In this document: in pieces, positions 32,920-42,636 of the stretch
Numbering within the stretch: the first letter of the stretch is position 1
Layout of the letters: every line of letters begins with the position of its first letter
Assembly (NCBI RefSeq): GCF_001304695.1
Contig: NZ_JFAQ01000075.1
Coordinates: 1-42,708 of the forward strand
DNA length: 42,708 bases
Direction of reading: 5' to 3'
DNA from: Xanthomonas axonopodis
GTDB lineage: Bacteria > Pseudomonadota > Gammaproteobacteria > Xanthomonadales > Xanthomonadaceae
Translations under genes and position numbers: made by a program
Notes under the pieces: generated by a model
Seen by the model: the letters and a program-made list of their open reading frames with translations, nothing else
Told to the model about the DNA's origin: nothing
The model's database searches: none

Positions 32920-35900
32920 ATGGACTTTTCCCGTTTTTTCATCGACCGGCCGATCTTTGCCGCGGTGCTGTCGATCATCATCTTCGCCGCCGGCCTGATT
33001 GCCATGCCGCTGCTGCCGATCAGCGAATACCCCGACGTGGTGCCGCCGAGCGTGCAGGTGCGCGCGGTGTATCCGGGCGCCAACCCCAAGGTCATCGCCG
33101 AAACCGTCGCCACGCCGCTTGAAGAAGCCATCAATGGCGTGGAAAACATGATGTACATGAAGTCGGTGGCCGGCTCGGACGGCGTGCTGGTGGTCACCGT
33201 GACCTTCAAGCCCGGCACCGATCCTGACCAGGCGCAGGTGCAGGTGCAAAATCGCGTCAGCCAGGCGCAGGCGCGCCTGCCCGAAGACGTGCGCCGCCAG
33301 GGCGTGACCACGCAGAAGCAATCGCCGATGCTGACCATGGTGGTGCATCTGACCTCGCCCAAGGGCAAGTACAACTCGCTGTACCTGAGCAACTACGCCA
33401 CCTTGAAGGTCAAAGACGAGCTGTCGCGACTGCCGGGCGTGGGCCAGATCCAGATCTTCGGTGCCGGCGACTACGCCATGCGCATCTAGTTGAACCCGGA
33501 TAAGGTGGCCACACGCGGGCTCACCGCCAGCGATGTGGTCGCCGCCATCCGCGAGCAGAACGTGCAGGTCTCGGCCGGCCAGCTCGGTGCCGAGCCCATG
33601 CCCAACAAGAGCGATTTCCTGCTCTCGATCAATGCGCAGGGCCGCCTCACCACCGAAGAAGAGTTCGGCAATATCGTCATCCGCAGCGGCAATAACGGCG
33701 AGATCGTGCGCTTGAGCGATGTGGCACGTCTGGAACTGGGTGCCGGCAACTACACCTTGCGCTCGCAGCTGGATAATCAGAACGCGGTGGGGATGGGCGT
33801 GTTCCAGTCGCCCGGTGCCAACGCGATCGAATTGTCCGATGCGGTGCGCGCCAAGATGGCCGAGCTGCAAAAACAGTTCCCGCAGGATATGGCGTGGTCG
33901 GCGGCGTACGACCCGACCGTGTTCGTGCGCGATTCGATCAGCGCGGTGGTGCACACGCTGCTGGAAGCGGTGCTGCTGGTGGTGCTGGTGGTGATCCTGT
34001 TCCTGCAGACCTGGCGCGCTTCGGTCATTCCGTTGCTGGCGGTGCCGGTGTCGGTGGTCGGCACGTTCGCGGCGTTGTACCTGCTGGGCTTTTCGATCAA
34101 TACCCTGAGCCTGTTCGGCTTGGTGCTGGCGATCGGCATCGTGGTCGATGACGCGATCGTGATGGTGGAAAACGTCGAGCGCAACATCGAAGAAGGTTTG
34201 AGCCCGCTGGCGGCAGCGCATCAGGCCATGCGCGAAGTGTCCGGGCCGATCATCGCCATCGCGTTGGTGCTGTGCGCGGTGTTCGTGCCGATGGCGTTCC
34301 TGTTGGGTGTGACCGGCCAGTTCTACAAGCAGTTCGCGGTGACCATCGCCATTTCCACGGTGATTTCGGCGATCAATTCGCTGACCTTGTCGCCGGCGCT
34401 GGCAGCGATGCTGCTCAAGTCGCACGACGCGCCCAAGGACGGTCCGTCGCGGTTGATCGACCGCTTGTTCGGCTGGTTGTTCCGCCCGTTCAACCGTTTC
34501 TTCAACACCAGCTCGCACAAGTACCAAGGTGCGGTGTCGCGTGCGCTGGGCAAGCGAGGTGCGGTGTTCGTGGTCTACCTGCTGCTGCTGGTCGGTACCG
34601 GTTTCATGTTCAAGCTGGTGCCGGGCGGCTTCATTCCGACCCAGGACAAGCTGTATCTGATCGCCGGTACCAAACTGCCGGAAGGATCGTCGCTGGAGCG
34701 CACCAATGAAGTGATCCGCCAGATCACCCAGATCGCGCTGCAGACCGACGGTGTGGATCATGCAATCGCGTTCCCCGGCCTGAACCCGCTGCAGTTCACC
34801 AATACACCCAATACCGGCACGGTGTTCCTGACGCTCAAGCCGTTCAGTCAGCGCAGCCGCACCGCCGCGCAGATCAATGCGGAAATCAACGCACGCATCA
34901 GCCAGATCCAGCAGGGCTTCGCGTTCGCCTTCATGCCGCCGCCGATTCTGGGCTTGGGCCAGGGCTCGGGCTATTCGCTGTACATCCAGGACCGTGCCGG
35001 CCTGGGCTATGGCCAGTTGCAGAGTGCGGTGAATGCGATGTCCAGTGCGATTTCGCAAACGCCGGGCATGCAATTCCCGATCGGTACCTACCAGGCCAAC
35101 GTGCCGCAGCTCGACGCCAAGGTCGACCGCGACAAGGCCAAGGCGCAGGGCGTGCCGCTGACCAATCTGTTCGACACGCTGCAGACCTACCTGGGTTCGT
35201 CCTACATCAACGACTTCAATCGCTTCGGTCGCACCTACCAGGTGATCGCCCAGGCCGATGGACAGTTTCGCGATAGCGTGGAAGACATCGCCAACCTGCG
35301 TACGCGCAATGCCAACGGCGACATGGTGCCGATCGGCAGCATGGTCACGCTGGGCCAGACCTACGGCCCGGACCCGGTGATCCGCTACAACGGCTACCCG
35401 GCTGCCGATCTCATCGGCGAGGCCGATCCGCACGTGCTGTCGTCCACCGAAGCCATGCAGAAGCTGGCCGGCATGGCGCCGCAGGTGCTGCCCAACGGCA
35501 TGAACATCGAGTGGACCGACCTGAGCTATCAGCAGTCCACGCAAGGCAACTCGGCATTGATCGTGTTCCCGATGGCGGTGTTGCTGGCGTTCCTGGTACT
35601 GGCTGCGCTGTACGAAAGCTGGACCCTGCCGCTGGCAGTGATCCTGATCGTGCCGATGACCTTGCTGTCGGCGTTGTTCGGTGTGTGGCTCACCAGTGGT
35701 GACAACAATGTGTTCGTGCAGGTGGGTCTGGTGGTGTTGATGGGCCTGGCGTGCAAGAACGCGATCCTGATCGTGGAGTTCGCCCGCGAACTGGAAATGC
35801 ACGGCAAGGGCATTGTCGAAGCCGCACTGGAAGCCTGCCGCCTGCGTCTGCGTCCGATCGTGATGACCTCCATCGCCTTCATCGCCGGCACCGTGCCGCT

Positions 35901-36096
35901 GGTGTTCGGCCATGGTGCCGGCGCCGAAGTGCGCTCGGTCACCGGTATCACGGTGTTCGCCGGCATGCTGGGTGTGACCCTGTTCGGCCTGTTCCTGACG
36001 CCGCTGTTCTATGTGGCGCTGCGTAAGTGGGTGACCCGTCGCGGGCCCGCGACACCGCCCGCGGTTGCGCACGATCACGCCCACGTCAACGCCTAA
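32920..36096 (+). pseudogene. MexF-like RND multidrug efflux pump with an in-frame TAG
   Basis: An inner-membrane RND transporter of HAE1 type. Apart from one codon it is complete: TM1 (IFAAVLSIIIFAAGLIAM), porter domain, TM4 with GLVLAIGIVVDDAIVMVENVERN carrying the proton-relay Asp pair, a second porter half and the TM10 region GLACKNAILIVEFA with its Lys. Codon 190 is TAG (33487-33489) in MRI-stop-LNPDKVATRGL; related pumps have Trp here (TGG), so one base change explains it. Restored length is 1058, like MexF. A TTG follows the stop directly, but a restart there would lose TM1 and half the porter. Ribosome site: AGGACC before the ATG at 32920. Confidence 0.92.
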
Positions 36097-36138
36097 GCGC
36101 GCGTTACTTCCCCCTACATACATTCGAAGGATTTACAC

Positions 36139-36868
36139 ATGAGTAACACCAAGATCGCATTGGTCACCGGCGCTACCCGCGGCATCGGCCTGGAAACCGT
36201 TCGTCAACTCGCACAGTCCGGCGTGCACACGCTGCTGGCCGGCCGCAAGCGCGACGACGCCGTGGCCGCCGCGCTGAAATTGCAGGCCGAAGGGCCTGCC
36301 GGTGGAGGCCATCCAGCTCGACGTCAACGACGACATCAGCATTGCTACCGCCGTGGGCACGGTGGAGCAGCGCCATGGCCATCTGGACATCCTGATCAAC
36401 AACGCCGGCATCATGGTCGATGACATGCAGCGCACACCGTCGCAGCAGAGCCTGGAGGTGTGGAAGCGCACCTTCGACACCAACCTGTTCGCCGTCGTCG
36501 AGGTGACCAAGGCCTTCCTGCCGCTGCTGCGTCGCTCGCTGGCCGGGCGCATCGTCAATGTGTCCAGCCTCCTCGGCTCGCTGACCTTGCATAGCCAACC
36601 CGGCTCGCCGATCTACGATTTCAAGATTCCGGCTTACAACATCTCCAAGAGCGCCTTGAACAGCTGGACGGTGCATCTGGCCCACGAATTGCGCGACACC
36701 GTCATCAAGGTCAATGCCGTGCATCCGGGCTCGGTCAAGACCGACATGAACGGTGGTGGGGAACTCGATGTGGAGCAGGGTGCTGCCAGCAGCGTGCAAA
36801 TGGCGCTGTTGGATGCGCACGGCGCCACCGGCAGCTTTACGCATCTGGGAGAGGTGTTGCCATGGTAA
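36139..36868 (+). pseudogene. Short-chain dehydrogenase/reductase, frameshifted
   Basis: The first frame gives IALVTGATRGIGLETVRQLA (cofactor loop TGATRGIG) to KLQAEG. From ~36297 homology goes on one base later: VEAIQLDVNDD, ILINNAGIM (NNAG), VNVSSLLGSL (catalytic Ser), YNISKSALN (catalytic Tyr and Lys) and VHPGSVKTDM. One extra C in GGGCCTGCC (36292-36300) explains the break; without it the join reads AEG-LPVEAIQL. Restored length is ~242, normal. The end overlaps the start of the outer-membrane factor gene (ATGGTAA at 36862-36868), so the two were translationally coupled. Confidence 0.85.
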
Positions 36869-38286
36869 GGAATGTCCTGAGCGTGGCCCTGGCCGCATTG
36901 GTGCTCAGCGGTTGCGCGGTCGGGCCGGATTACCGCCCCGATCCGCCGGCGGCGGTGACGCTGCAAGGCGCGCAAGACCCGGCATACAGCGCGCAGTCGC
37001 CGGTGGGCAACTGGTGGTCGCAGTTCGACGACCCGGTGCTGGAGCAACTGGTGCGCGACGCCTTGTTTGCCAACCACGACCTGCGCATCGCGGTGGCGCG
37101 CGTCAAGCAGGCGCGCGCGGTGTTCGTCGAGCGCCGTCTGGACCAGGCGCCGCATATCACGGCGCAGGGCAGCTTCGATCGTCGCGAACAGCAGCAGGTG
37201 ATCGCCGGCAATCAGCGCTTTCTGACCGAGCAGACCACGCTTGGTCTGGATGCGGCCTGGGAGCTGGACCTGTTCGGCCGTCAACGGCGTGCATCGGAGG
37301 CCGTGCGTGCCGACCTGGATGCCGAGCAGGCCAACCTGCAGGACGTGCAGGTCACCGTTGCAGCCGAAGTGGCGCGTAATTATTTCGAACTGCGTGGTAC
37401 CCAGAAGCGGCTGGATGTCTCCAAGCGCACGCTCACCAACCTGCGCGACACCCAGAAGCTGACGCAGACGCGTTGGGATCTGGGGGGCGGCAGCGAGCTG
37501 GATGTGCAGAGCAGCCTGGCGCGGTTGAAGGCGATCGAAGCGGATATTCCGTTGCTGGAAACCGCCGAGGCGCAATACCGCCATCGTCTGGCGGTGTTGC
37601 TGGGCCAGCAACCGGATGCGTTGGATGCCACCTTGGCCGCGCGCGCGATGCCGGCGTTCGCGCGGTCGCTGCCGCTGGGCGATACCGCCGGCTTGCTGCG
37701 TCAGCGTCCGGATGTGCGCGGTGCCGAGCGCCGGCTGGCGGCAGCCACCGCGCAAGTGGGCGTGGCCACTGCCGACCTGTTTCCGCGCATCAGCGTGAGC
37801 GGGTTCGTCGGCTTCCTGACCGGCGATGCAGCCAGGTTGACCGAAGGCAATGCCAAGGCCTGGTCGGTGACGCCGTCGATCAGCTGGGCCGCCTTCGATT
37901 TCGGCACCGTGCGTGCGCGCTTGCGCGCCAGCAAGGCACAGGCCGAAGGCGCGTTGGCGCAGTATCGGCAAACTGTGTTGCTGGCGCTGGAAGACACCGA
38001 AAACGCGTTGATCGGCTATGGCCGCCAGCAGGCGCGTCTGGCCATCGTGGTGGAGCAGGCCAATGCCGCGCGGCGTGCCGAGCAGCTGGCGCAGATCCGT
38101 TACCGCGAGGGCTCGGAAGACTTCCTCACGCTGCTGGATGCGCAGCGCACCCAACTGGCCGCCGATGATGCGTTGGCGCAGGCCGAAGTGGCGGTGAATG
38201 TGGGCGTGGTTGGCGTGTACAAGGCGCTGGGTGGCTGGAAGCAGGACCAGGCGCCTGCGGCACCGGTGGCCGTGGTCAATCGTTGA
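36862..38286 (+). CDS. RND outer-membrane factor (OprN/OprM-like, TolC family)
   Basis: A 474-residue outer-membrane channel lipoprotein: lipobox LVLSGC (Cys18) and AVGPDYRPD, then two OEP repeats with long helices (ELDLFGRQRRASEAVRADLDAE; EDTENALIGYGRQQARLAIV). It would form the trimeric exit duct for the preceding pump. It appears intact, unlike the fusion protein, pump and SDR before it. It starts inside the stop of the SDR gene. Such channels can serve other pumps, which may explain its survival. Confidence 0.93.
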   Translation: MVRNVLSVALAALVLSGCAVGPDYRPDPPAAVTLQGAQDPAYSAQSPVGNWWSQFDDPVLEQLVRDALFANHDLRIAVARVKQARAVFVERRLDQAPHITAQGSFDRREQQQVIAGNQRFLTEQTTLGLDAAWELDLFGRQRRASEAVRADLDAEQANLQDVQVTVAAEVARNYFELRGTQKRLDVSKRTLTNLRDTQKLTQTRWDLGGGSELDVQSSLARLKAIEADIPLLETAEAQYRHRLAVLLGQQPDALDATLAARAMPAFARSLPLGDTAGLLRQRPDVRGAERRLAAATAQVGVATADLFPRISVSGFVGFLTGDAARLTEGNAKAWSVTPSISWAAFDFGTVRARLRASKAQAEGALAQYRQTVLLALEDTENALIGYGRQQARLAIVVEQANAARRAEQLAQIRYREGSEDFLTLLDAQRTQLAADDALAQAEVAVNVGVVGVYKALGGWKQDQAPAAPVAVVNR

Positions 38287-38541
38287 ACGATGCAGGCGGG
38301 GCGGCCAGTGGGTCGCCCCGCAGTCCTGGCTGCAGTGTCAGCGCTAAACGAGGTGGTCGAACGTGTGCGGGTAATGGCTGGCGACACCGGCCATGCCTGC
38401 GACGCCGACAGTTCGCTCGCCTTGCCTGACAAGCGCGCTACCGGCGCCCTGGTCAGCACCATCGCATTGTGATCAATGCGATCGACCCATCTGCCACGTA
38501 GCTGTGCCTACACGCACGCCTGCGCATGCCCCGCCAGGCGC

Positions 38542-39522
38542 TTATTCGGCAACCCGCACGCTGTCGCGTCCGCCGTTCTTGGCCAGATACAGCGCTGCAT
38601 CGGCACGCGAAAACCAGTCCTGCCAATGCGTTTCGCCGTCATGGCGCGCCGCGCCCAGCGAGACGGTGATGCGCCCGCCGGGTCCGCGCAAGCCGTTGCG
38701 TATCACATTGCGCAAGCGTTCGGTGGCCGCTTCCAGTTCGGCCAGCGAGCCAGCACGCAGCAGCACCACGAATTCTTCGCCGCCAAAACGGAACACCTGG
38801 TGCGGTTCGCGTACTTCGAAGCGCAGGATGGTGGCCAGGTCCGAGAGCGCCGCATCGCCGGCGGCATGCCCGTACAGATCGTTGACCTCCTTGAAGTGAT
38901 CCAGATCCAGGATGATCAGGCTGTCGAGCCGGTCGCGCGATTGGCTTTGATTGATCTGGTGGGTCAGCGCACGTTCCAGCATGCGGCGGTTGGGCAAGCC
39001 GGTCAGCGCATCCAGCGAGGCCAGTTCCTCCAGGTGCACGCGGTCGACCTGCATCCGCAGCGAAAATGCGTAGCCCACCGCCAGCGTTACGAGTGTCACC
39101 ACGATCGTCGACGCGCCCTGGCCTGGGCTGATGATCAGGCCGGGCAAGAATAACAAGGCGGCCAGCAGCGGCAAGCTCAACAACACCGCGCGTCGCGGCC
39201 CGCACAAGAGATAATTGGTGGCCAGCACCGGAAACAGCCAGGGCAGGGCGACGTCGCCACCGGTCCAGCAGGCCACCAGGCACCCGCCGACATTGATCGA
39301 TGCCAGCCATACGCCGCCGGCGTCGGTGCCTTCGGCACTGCGCATCTGCCAGCCGCGCCAGACCGCCAGCACGCCCAGCGCCGCGGTGATCAGACACGCA
39401 ACTGCCTGACCGGTCATGGCCAGGTACACCGCATAGAGGCAAAGCAACAGCGCGGTGATTGGCCCGAGCATCTTGACGATGCCGAGTCGGAAATCCCGCC
39501 GCAGGTGGAGGATCACAGGCAA
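38542..39522 (-). CDS. Membrane-bound diguanylate cyclase (GGDEF)
   Basis: A 326-residue protein: about six membrane helices in the first ~165 residues (e.g. MLGPITALLLCLYAVYLAM; VWLASINVGGCLVACW; ALLFLPGLIISPG), no recognised sensor domain, then a GGDEF domain with DALTGLPNRRML, LDLDHFKEVNDLYGH and the active site GGEEF. It should make c-di-GMP from two GTP at the inner membrane. The usual inhibitory site RxxD five residues before GGEEF reads REPH, so product inhibition by that route is probably lost. The membrane part resembles MHYT/7TM-type sensors only loosely. Single gene. Confidence 0.9.
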   Translation of the reverse strand: MPVILHLRRDFRLGIVKMLGPITALLLCLYAVYLAMTGQAVACLITAALGVLAVWRGWQMRSAEGTDAGGVWLASINVGGCLVACWTGGDVALPWLFPVLATNYLLCGPRRAVLLSLPLLAALLFLPGLIISPGQGASTIVVTLVTLAVGYAFSLRMQVDRVHLEELASLDALTGLPNRRMLERALTHQINQSQSRDRLDSLIILDLDHFKEVNDLYGHAAGDAALSDLATILRFEVREPHQVFRFGGEEFVVLLRAGSLAELEAATERLRNVIRNGLRGPGGRITVSLGAARHDGETHWQDWFSRADAALYLAKNGGRDSVRVAE

Positions 39523-39683
39523 GGTTCTGTAGGAGTCGGCATCATTATCGGCTGAGTGCGGTCAAAAGTTGAGCGTGTCTTCATTGCCGCAACGGGTAGG
39601 AAAGTGAAGCGTTGCAGCGCAAGGCTTCGCACATCCTTGACGGCTGTGCCGCAAACGTATCGTTTTGGTTGTCGGAGTCTGCC

Positions 39684-39881
39684 ATGCCCACCCGCGAAGA
39701 ACTGGCCACGCGCCTGGACGCGTTGCAGGAAGAGTTGCCCAAGTTGTCGGCAGATGAAGATGCCGACTTCGACTACCTGGATTTTCAGGCGCGTGCCGAA
39801 GCGATTCTGAGCAGCGCCGCACAGGACGATGCCGCCTATGTGCGCACCCGTATCGACCGCATGCTGGCCGCTGCAGTCTGA
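39684..39881 (+). CDS. Small acidic protein of unknown function
   Basis: 65 residues from the ATG at 39684, with GGAG 6-9 bases upstream. It is helical and acidic (MPTREELATRLDALQEELP, then DEDADFDYLDFQARAEAIL), cytoplasmic, without membrane segments. I do not recognise a family. It sits alone between two convergent GGDEF genes. The good ribosome site and the regular amphipathic pattern favour a real gene. Confidence 0.65.
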   Translation: MPTREELATRLDALQEELPKLSADEDADFDYLDFQARAEAILSSAAQDDAAYVRTRIDRMLAAAV

Positions 39882-40110
39882 TCCCCACCGACGACGTGGA
39901 TCAAGCCTGTCGGTGAGGCTTCGTCTTTGCATGAGCCCATGTGCCTGAGCGTTTATCGCTGCAACGCGCACGGCGGCGAATGATCCGAGCATGTTCGTGC
40001 AGGTGCTCGCACCCGGGTTCGCGACGCGCGCGCGCGATGCGGATCTGAGCGCCGACCGGGCACCACAAGTCTCTGCAGCAGACCACAGAAGCACACCCGG
40101 CTGGCTGCAC

Positions 40111-41818
40111 TCAGGCCGCGGTTGCGAGCAAGTGCGCACTCACCACCTGATTACGGCCACCCTGTTTGGCACGATACAGCGCCTCGTCCGCGCGCCGCAG
40201 CAACTGCGCCACGGTGCCGGCGTGATCGGGAAAGCTCGCTACACCGAACGAGGCGGTAACCTTCGGCAGACAGACGCCATCGCCCATCACCTGCAAGGCC
40301 TCGATGGCTGCGCGCAGTTTCTCCGCCATCATGCACGCGGTTTGCAGATCCACCTCGGGCAGGATGATCGTCAATTCTTCGCCGCCGTACCGGCAACAGA
40401 TGTCCTCGCCACGCGTGTGCGCCAGCAACAATTCGCCAATGGCCGCCAGTACGCGGTCGCCGCCGCTGTGCTCATGCAGGTCGTTGAACCGCTTGAAGTG
40501 ATCCACATCCAGCATCAACACCGACAACGGCAGCACCCGACGCGTGCAGCGCGCCAATTCGTGATTGAGGGTTTCTTCCAGATAGCGGCGGTTGTACAGA
40601 CCTGTCAGCGGGTCGCGGATCGATTGCTGGCGCAGCGTCTCGCGCAAGCGCAGGTTGTGCAGTGCCAGGGAGAGTTGTTCCGCTGCTGCCTCGGCCACGG
40701 TCAACGAGGCCAGATCGCCCAGGTCTTCGCTACGCAATGCCAACATTCCCAACTGCGTGCCCTGCGCCGATAGCGGAATGCAGGCCGTGGCCGCCTTCGC
40801 CGGGAGGTTGACGCCGGCATGCTGGCACAGCATGCCGGCGCTGGCGTCCATCACCACATGGGTGCGGTCGCGTCGCAGCGCCCAGCAGTTGTCCGGTGCG
40901 ATGCTGGCACTGGCGTCGTCGGCCATCTCGCCCCAGGCGACCACCTGTTCGGCACGATCGCGCGAGGCGCGCAGCAGGTAGACCGCACCGGCGGCACCGG
41001 GAATCAGCGGTGCAATCGTGCGTGCAGTGATTTCCAGCGCTTCTTCGGCATCGCGGCAGTTCTGCAGCAGCCCGGAGTAGCGTGCCAGCGCCTCCAGACC
41101 AGCGGAGGTGCGTTCGAGTGCGGCAAATGACTCGATCAGGCGCTCGCTTGTCCGGCTGGCGTCGTCTTCGGCACGCGTACGCCGTTCCAGCTCGCGCGAC
41201 AACAAGCGGTAGGCCAGCAGCATCACCAACAAGCCGCTGACAGTGCCGATCACAGTCACCCACAGCACCCACTGCGCGCTGCGGGTGGTGGCTGCGTTGC
41301 GCCTGACCAGTTGCTGCCGCTCCAGCTCCGTCATGGTCTGCACCTGGCGGCGCAGCGATGAAGAGGTCTGGAACACCCCGCGCGCGATGGCAGCCCGCGC
41401 GCCATCCAGGCCTTGCGTGTGATAGCGATGCAGCAATTCGTCGATCTGCACCAGGCGCGCGTCCACCAAACGGTCCAGCACGACCACATTGCGCCGCTGC
41501 ACCGGGTTGTCCTGCACCAAGGCGTCCAGCCGCACGATGCGCTCGGGCAGACGGCCGATCGCGTCGGCATACACACCCAAAAAGGCCTCGTTGTCGGTCA
41601 AGACATAGCCGCGCGCCGACGATTCGGCCGACAGCATGCCCGCCTGGATTTCGTCGATGCTGGCAATCACTTCCTGCGTATGCGTCACCCAGCCGGCGTC
41701 CGACAGCGAACGCTGCGTACCCGCCCACGCCGATCAGGACAAAGATCAGCCCGCCCACCACCAAGGCTCCGGCAGCGCGACGTTTGGTTCTTTTGGTCAA
41801 CACCGCGTTCCCCGGCAT
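40111..41818 (-). pseudogene. CHASE3-GAF-GGDEF diguanylate cyclase, frameshifted near the N terminus
   Basis: From the ATG at 41818 the frame codes for a first membrane helix (AAGALVVGGLIFVLIGVGGY) and then breaks. The frame one base away carries the rest: SLSDAGWVTHTQEVIASIDE and the CHASE3 helices (AESSARGYVLTDNEAFL), a second membrane helix (WVLWVTVIGTVSGLLVMLLAY), a GAF domain (~190-335) and a GGDEF domain with GGEEL and the inhibitory site RGED five residues upstream. The shift lies between ~41700 and 41730. A GTG at 41688 could start a shorter protein of 525 residues without TM1, leaving CHASE3 on the wrong side of the membrane. So the cyclase domain could still be made, but the periplasmic sensor is uncoupled. 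May be a base-call error. Confidence 0.8.
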
Positions 41819-41956
41819 GATTGTCTGGTCGAGTCCGATGCAAGCCGCGTGCCTAAGCTCCACTTCGCTTACCGAGTCAGCTGGCAGACGGCACATTGCC
41901 CCCGACCGTGGCGGCAGGGCGGTATCCTGGCAAGCAGTCACCAAAAAGGGCGTCCG

Positions 41957-42205
41957 TTGGTCATTTTTCTAGGCAATTACCAGCTCACCTGTCATGCCGC
42001 AAAAGGCGATACTCCGGCCCATGGCTGGGTTGCCGGCTGGAATATCGCGCAGATCGGCATCGGGCGGGGCGCCAACCTGGCAGACGCTGCGCTGTCGTCG
42101 ACCTTTCCCGATCATCGCAGCGCCATGGCCGCCGCCCGCATTGCCGGCATGGTCACGCTGGAAGCCATGTACGCCAAGACGCAAGAGCAGCGCGAGCACG
42201 TCTGA
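41957..42205 (+). CDS. Small protein of unknown function (possible DUF6566-like)
   Basis: 82 residues from a TTG at 41957, with AAGGG 6 bases upstream. The sequence (HGWVAGWNIAQIGIGRGANL, then FPDHRSAMAAARIAGMVTLE) has the pattern of short alpha/beta domains where a strand pair with Trp-x-x-x-Trp precedes a final helix of Ala-rich AxxxA type. I cannot name the family with certainty. Divergent from the GGDEF gene and followed by an integrase remnant. Confidence 0.5.
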   Translation: MVIFLGNYQLTCHAAKGDTPAHGWVAGWNIAQIGIGRGANLADAALSSTFPDHRSAMAAARIAGMVTLEAMYAKTQEQREHV

Positions 42206-42282
42206 GCGAGAAGTCCTGACCGCTGGCACGCGGTTGCTCTGACTTGATCAGGACGCCGTCGAGCGTCTCTGGAGCAAGTGCA

Positions 42283-42636
42283 ATGGAAGAGCCCAATAAA
42301 AGCGCCCTGGTCTTGCTGTACTACGAAGCCAGCGTGTTATTCGCCTATTCGATCAACTCCGCGGTGACGCCACCCCGGGTTGCCGATGTGTTCAAGAAGG
42401 ACAACATCCTTTGCATCCGGATTTCGGATGAAGGCGAGCACCAGAAAGGTCAAGACCGAAATGAGTCTGCGCACGGTGCCGCTGCATCCGGAGCTGTTGG
42501 CACTAGGGTTTGGGGCTGGGTGGAAGACCGAAAGGCTGCTGGTCACAGGTGCTTGTTTCCCCAAGCCAAAACAGATGTCATGAACAGGCAGGGGAACTGG
42601 ATCGCGAAGGCATTTAGAGCGGCTAACAAAACGTAG
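42283..42636 (+). pseudogene. Remnant of a phage-type tyrosine recombinase
   Basis: Three consecutive blocks match the catalytic domain of phage integrases in order but in alternating frames: VADVFKKDNILCIRISDEGE (to ~42440), then KVKTEMSLRTVPLHPELLALGF in the next frame, then WVEDRKAAGHRCLFPQAKTD and NRQGNWIAKAF back in the first frame. VPLHPEL and LFP are hallmarks. The catalytic Arg (usually ARxEE, before VADV) and the C-terminal HxxR/Tyr are absent. The frame ends inside the family A repeat that begins at 42616. Not functional. Confidence 0.65.

Noticed and set aside
33490-36096. The pump downstream of the TAG as an independent 868-residue gene
   Set aside because: A restart at the TTG directly after the TAG has no ribosome site and would lack TM1 and half the porter domain; a nonsense mutation in one gene is simpler.
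32854-36123. A 1089-codon open frame antisense to the RND pump
   Set aside because: Composition (His/Arg/Gln rich) is that of the complement of hydrophobic codons; the plus strand is an unmistakable transporter.
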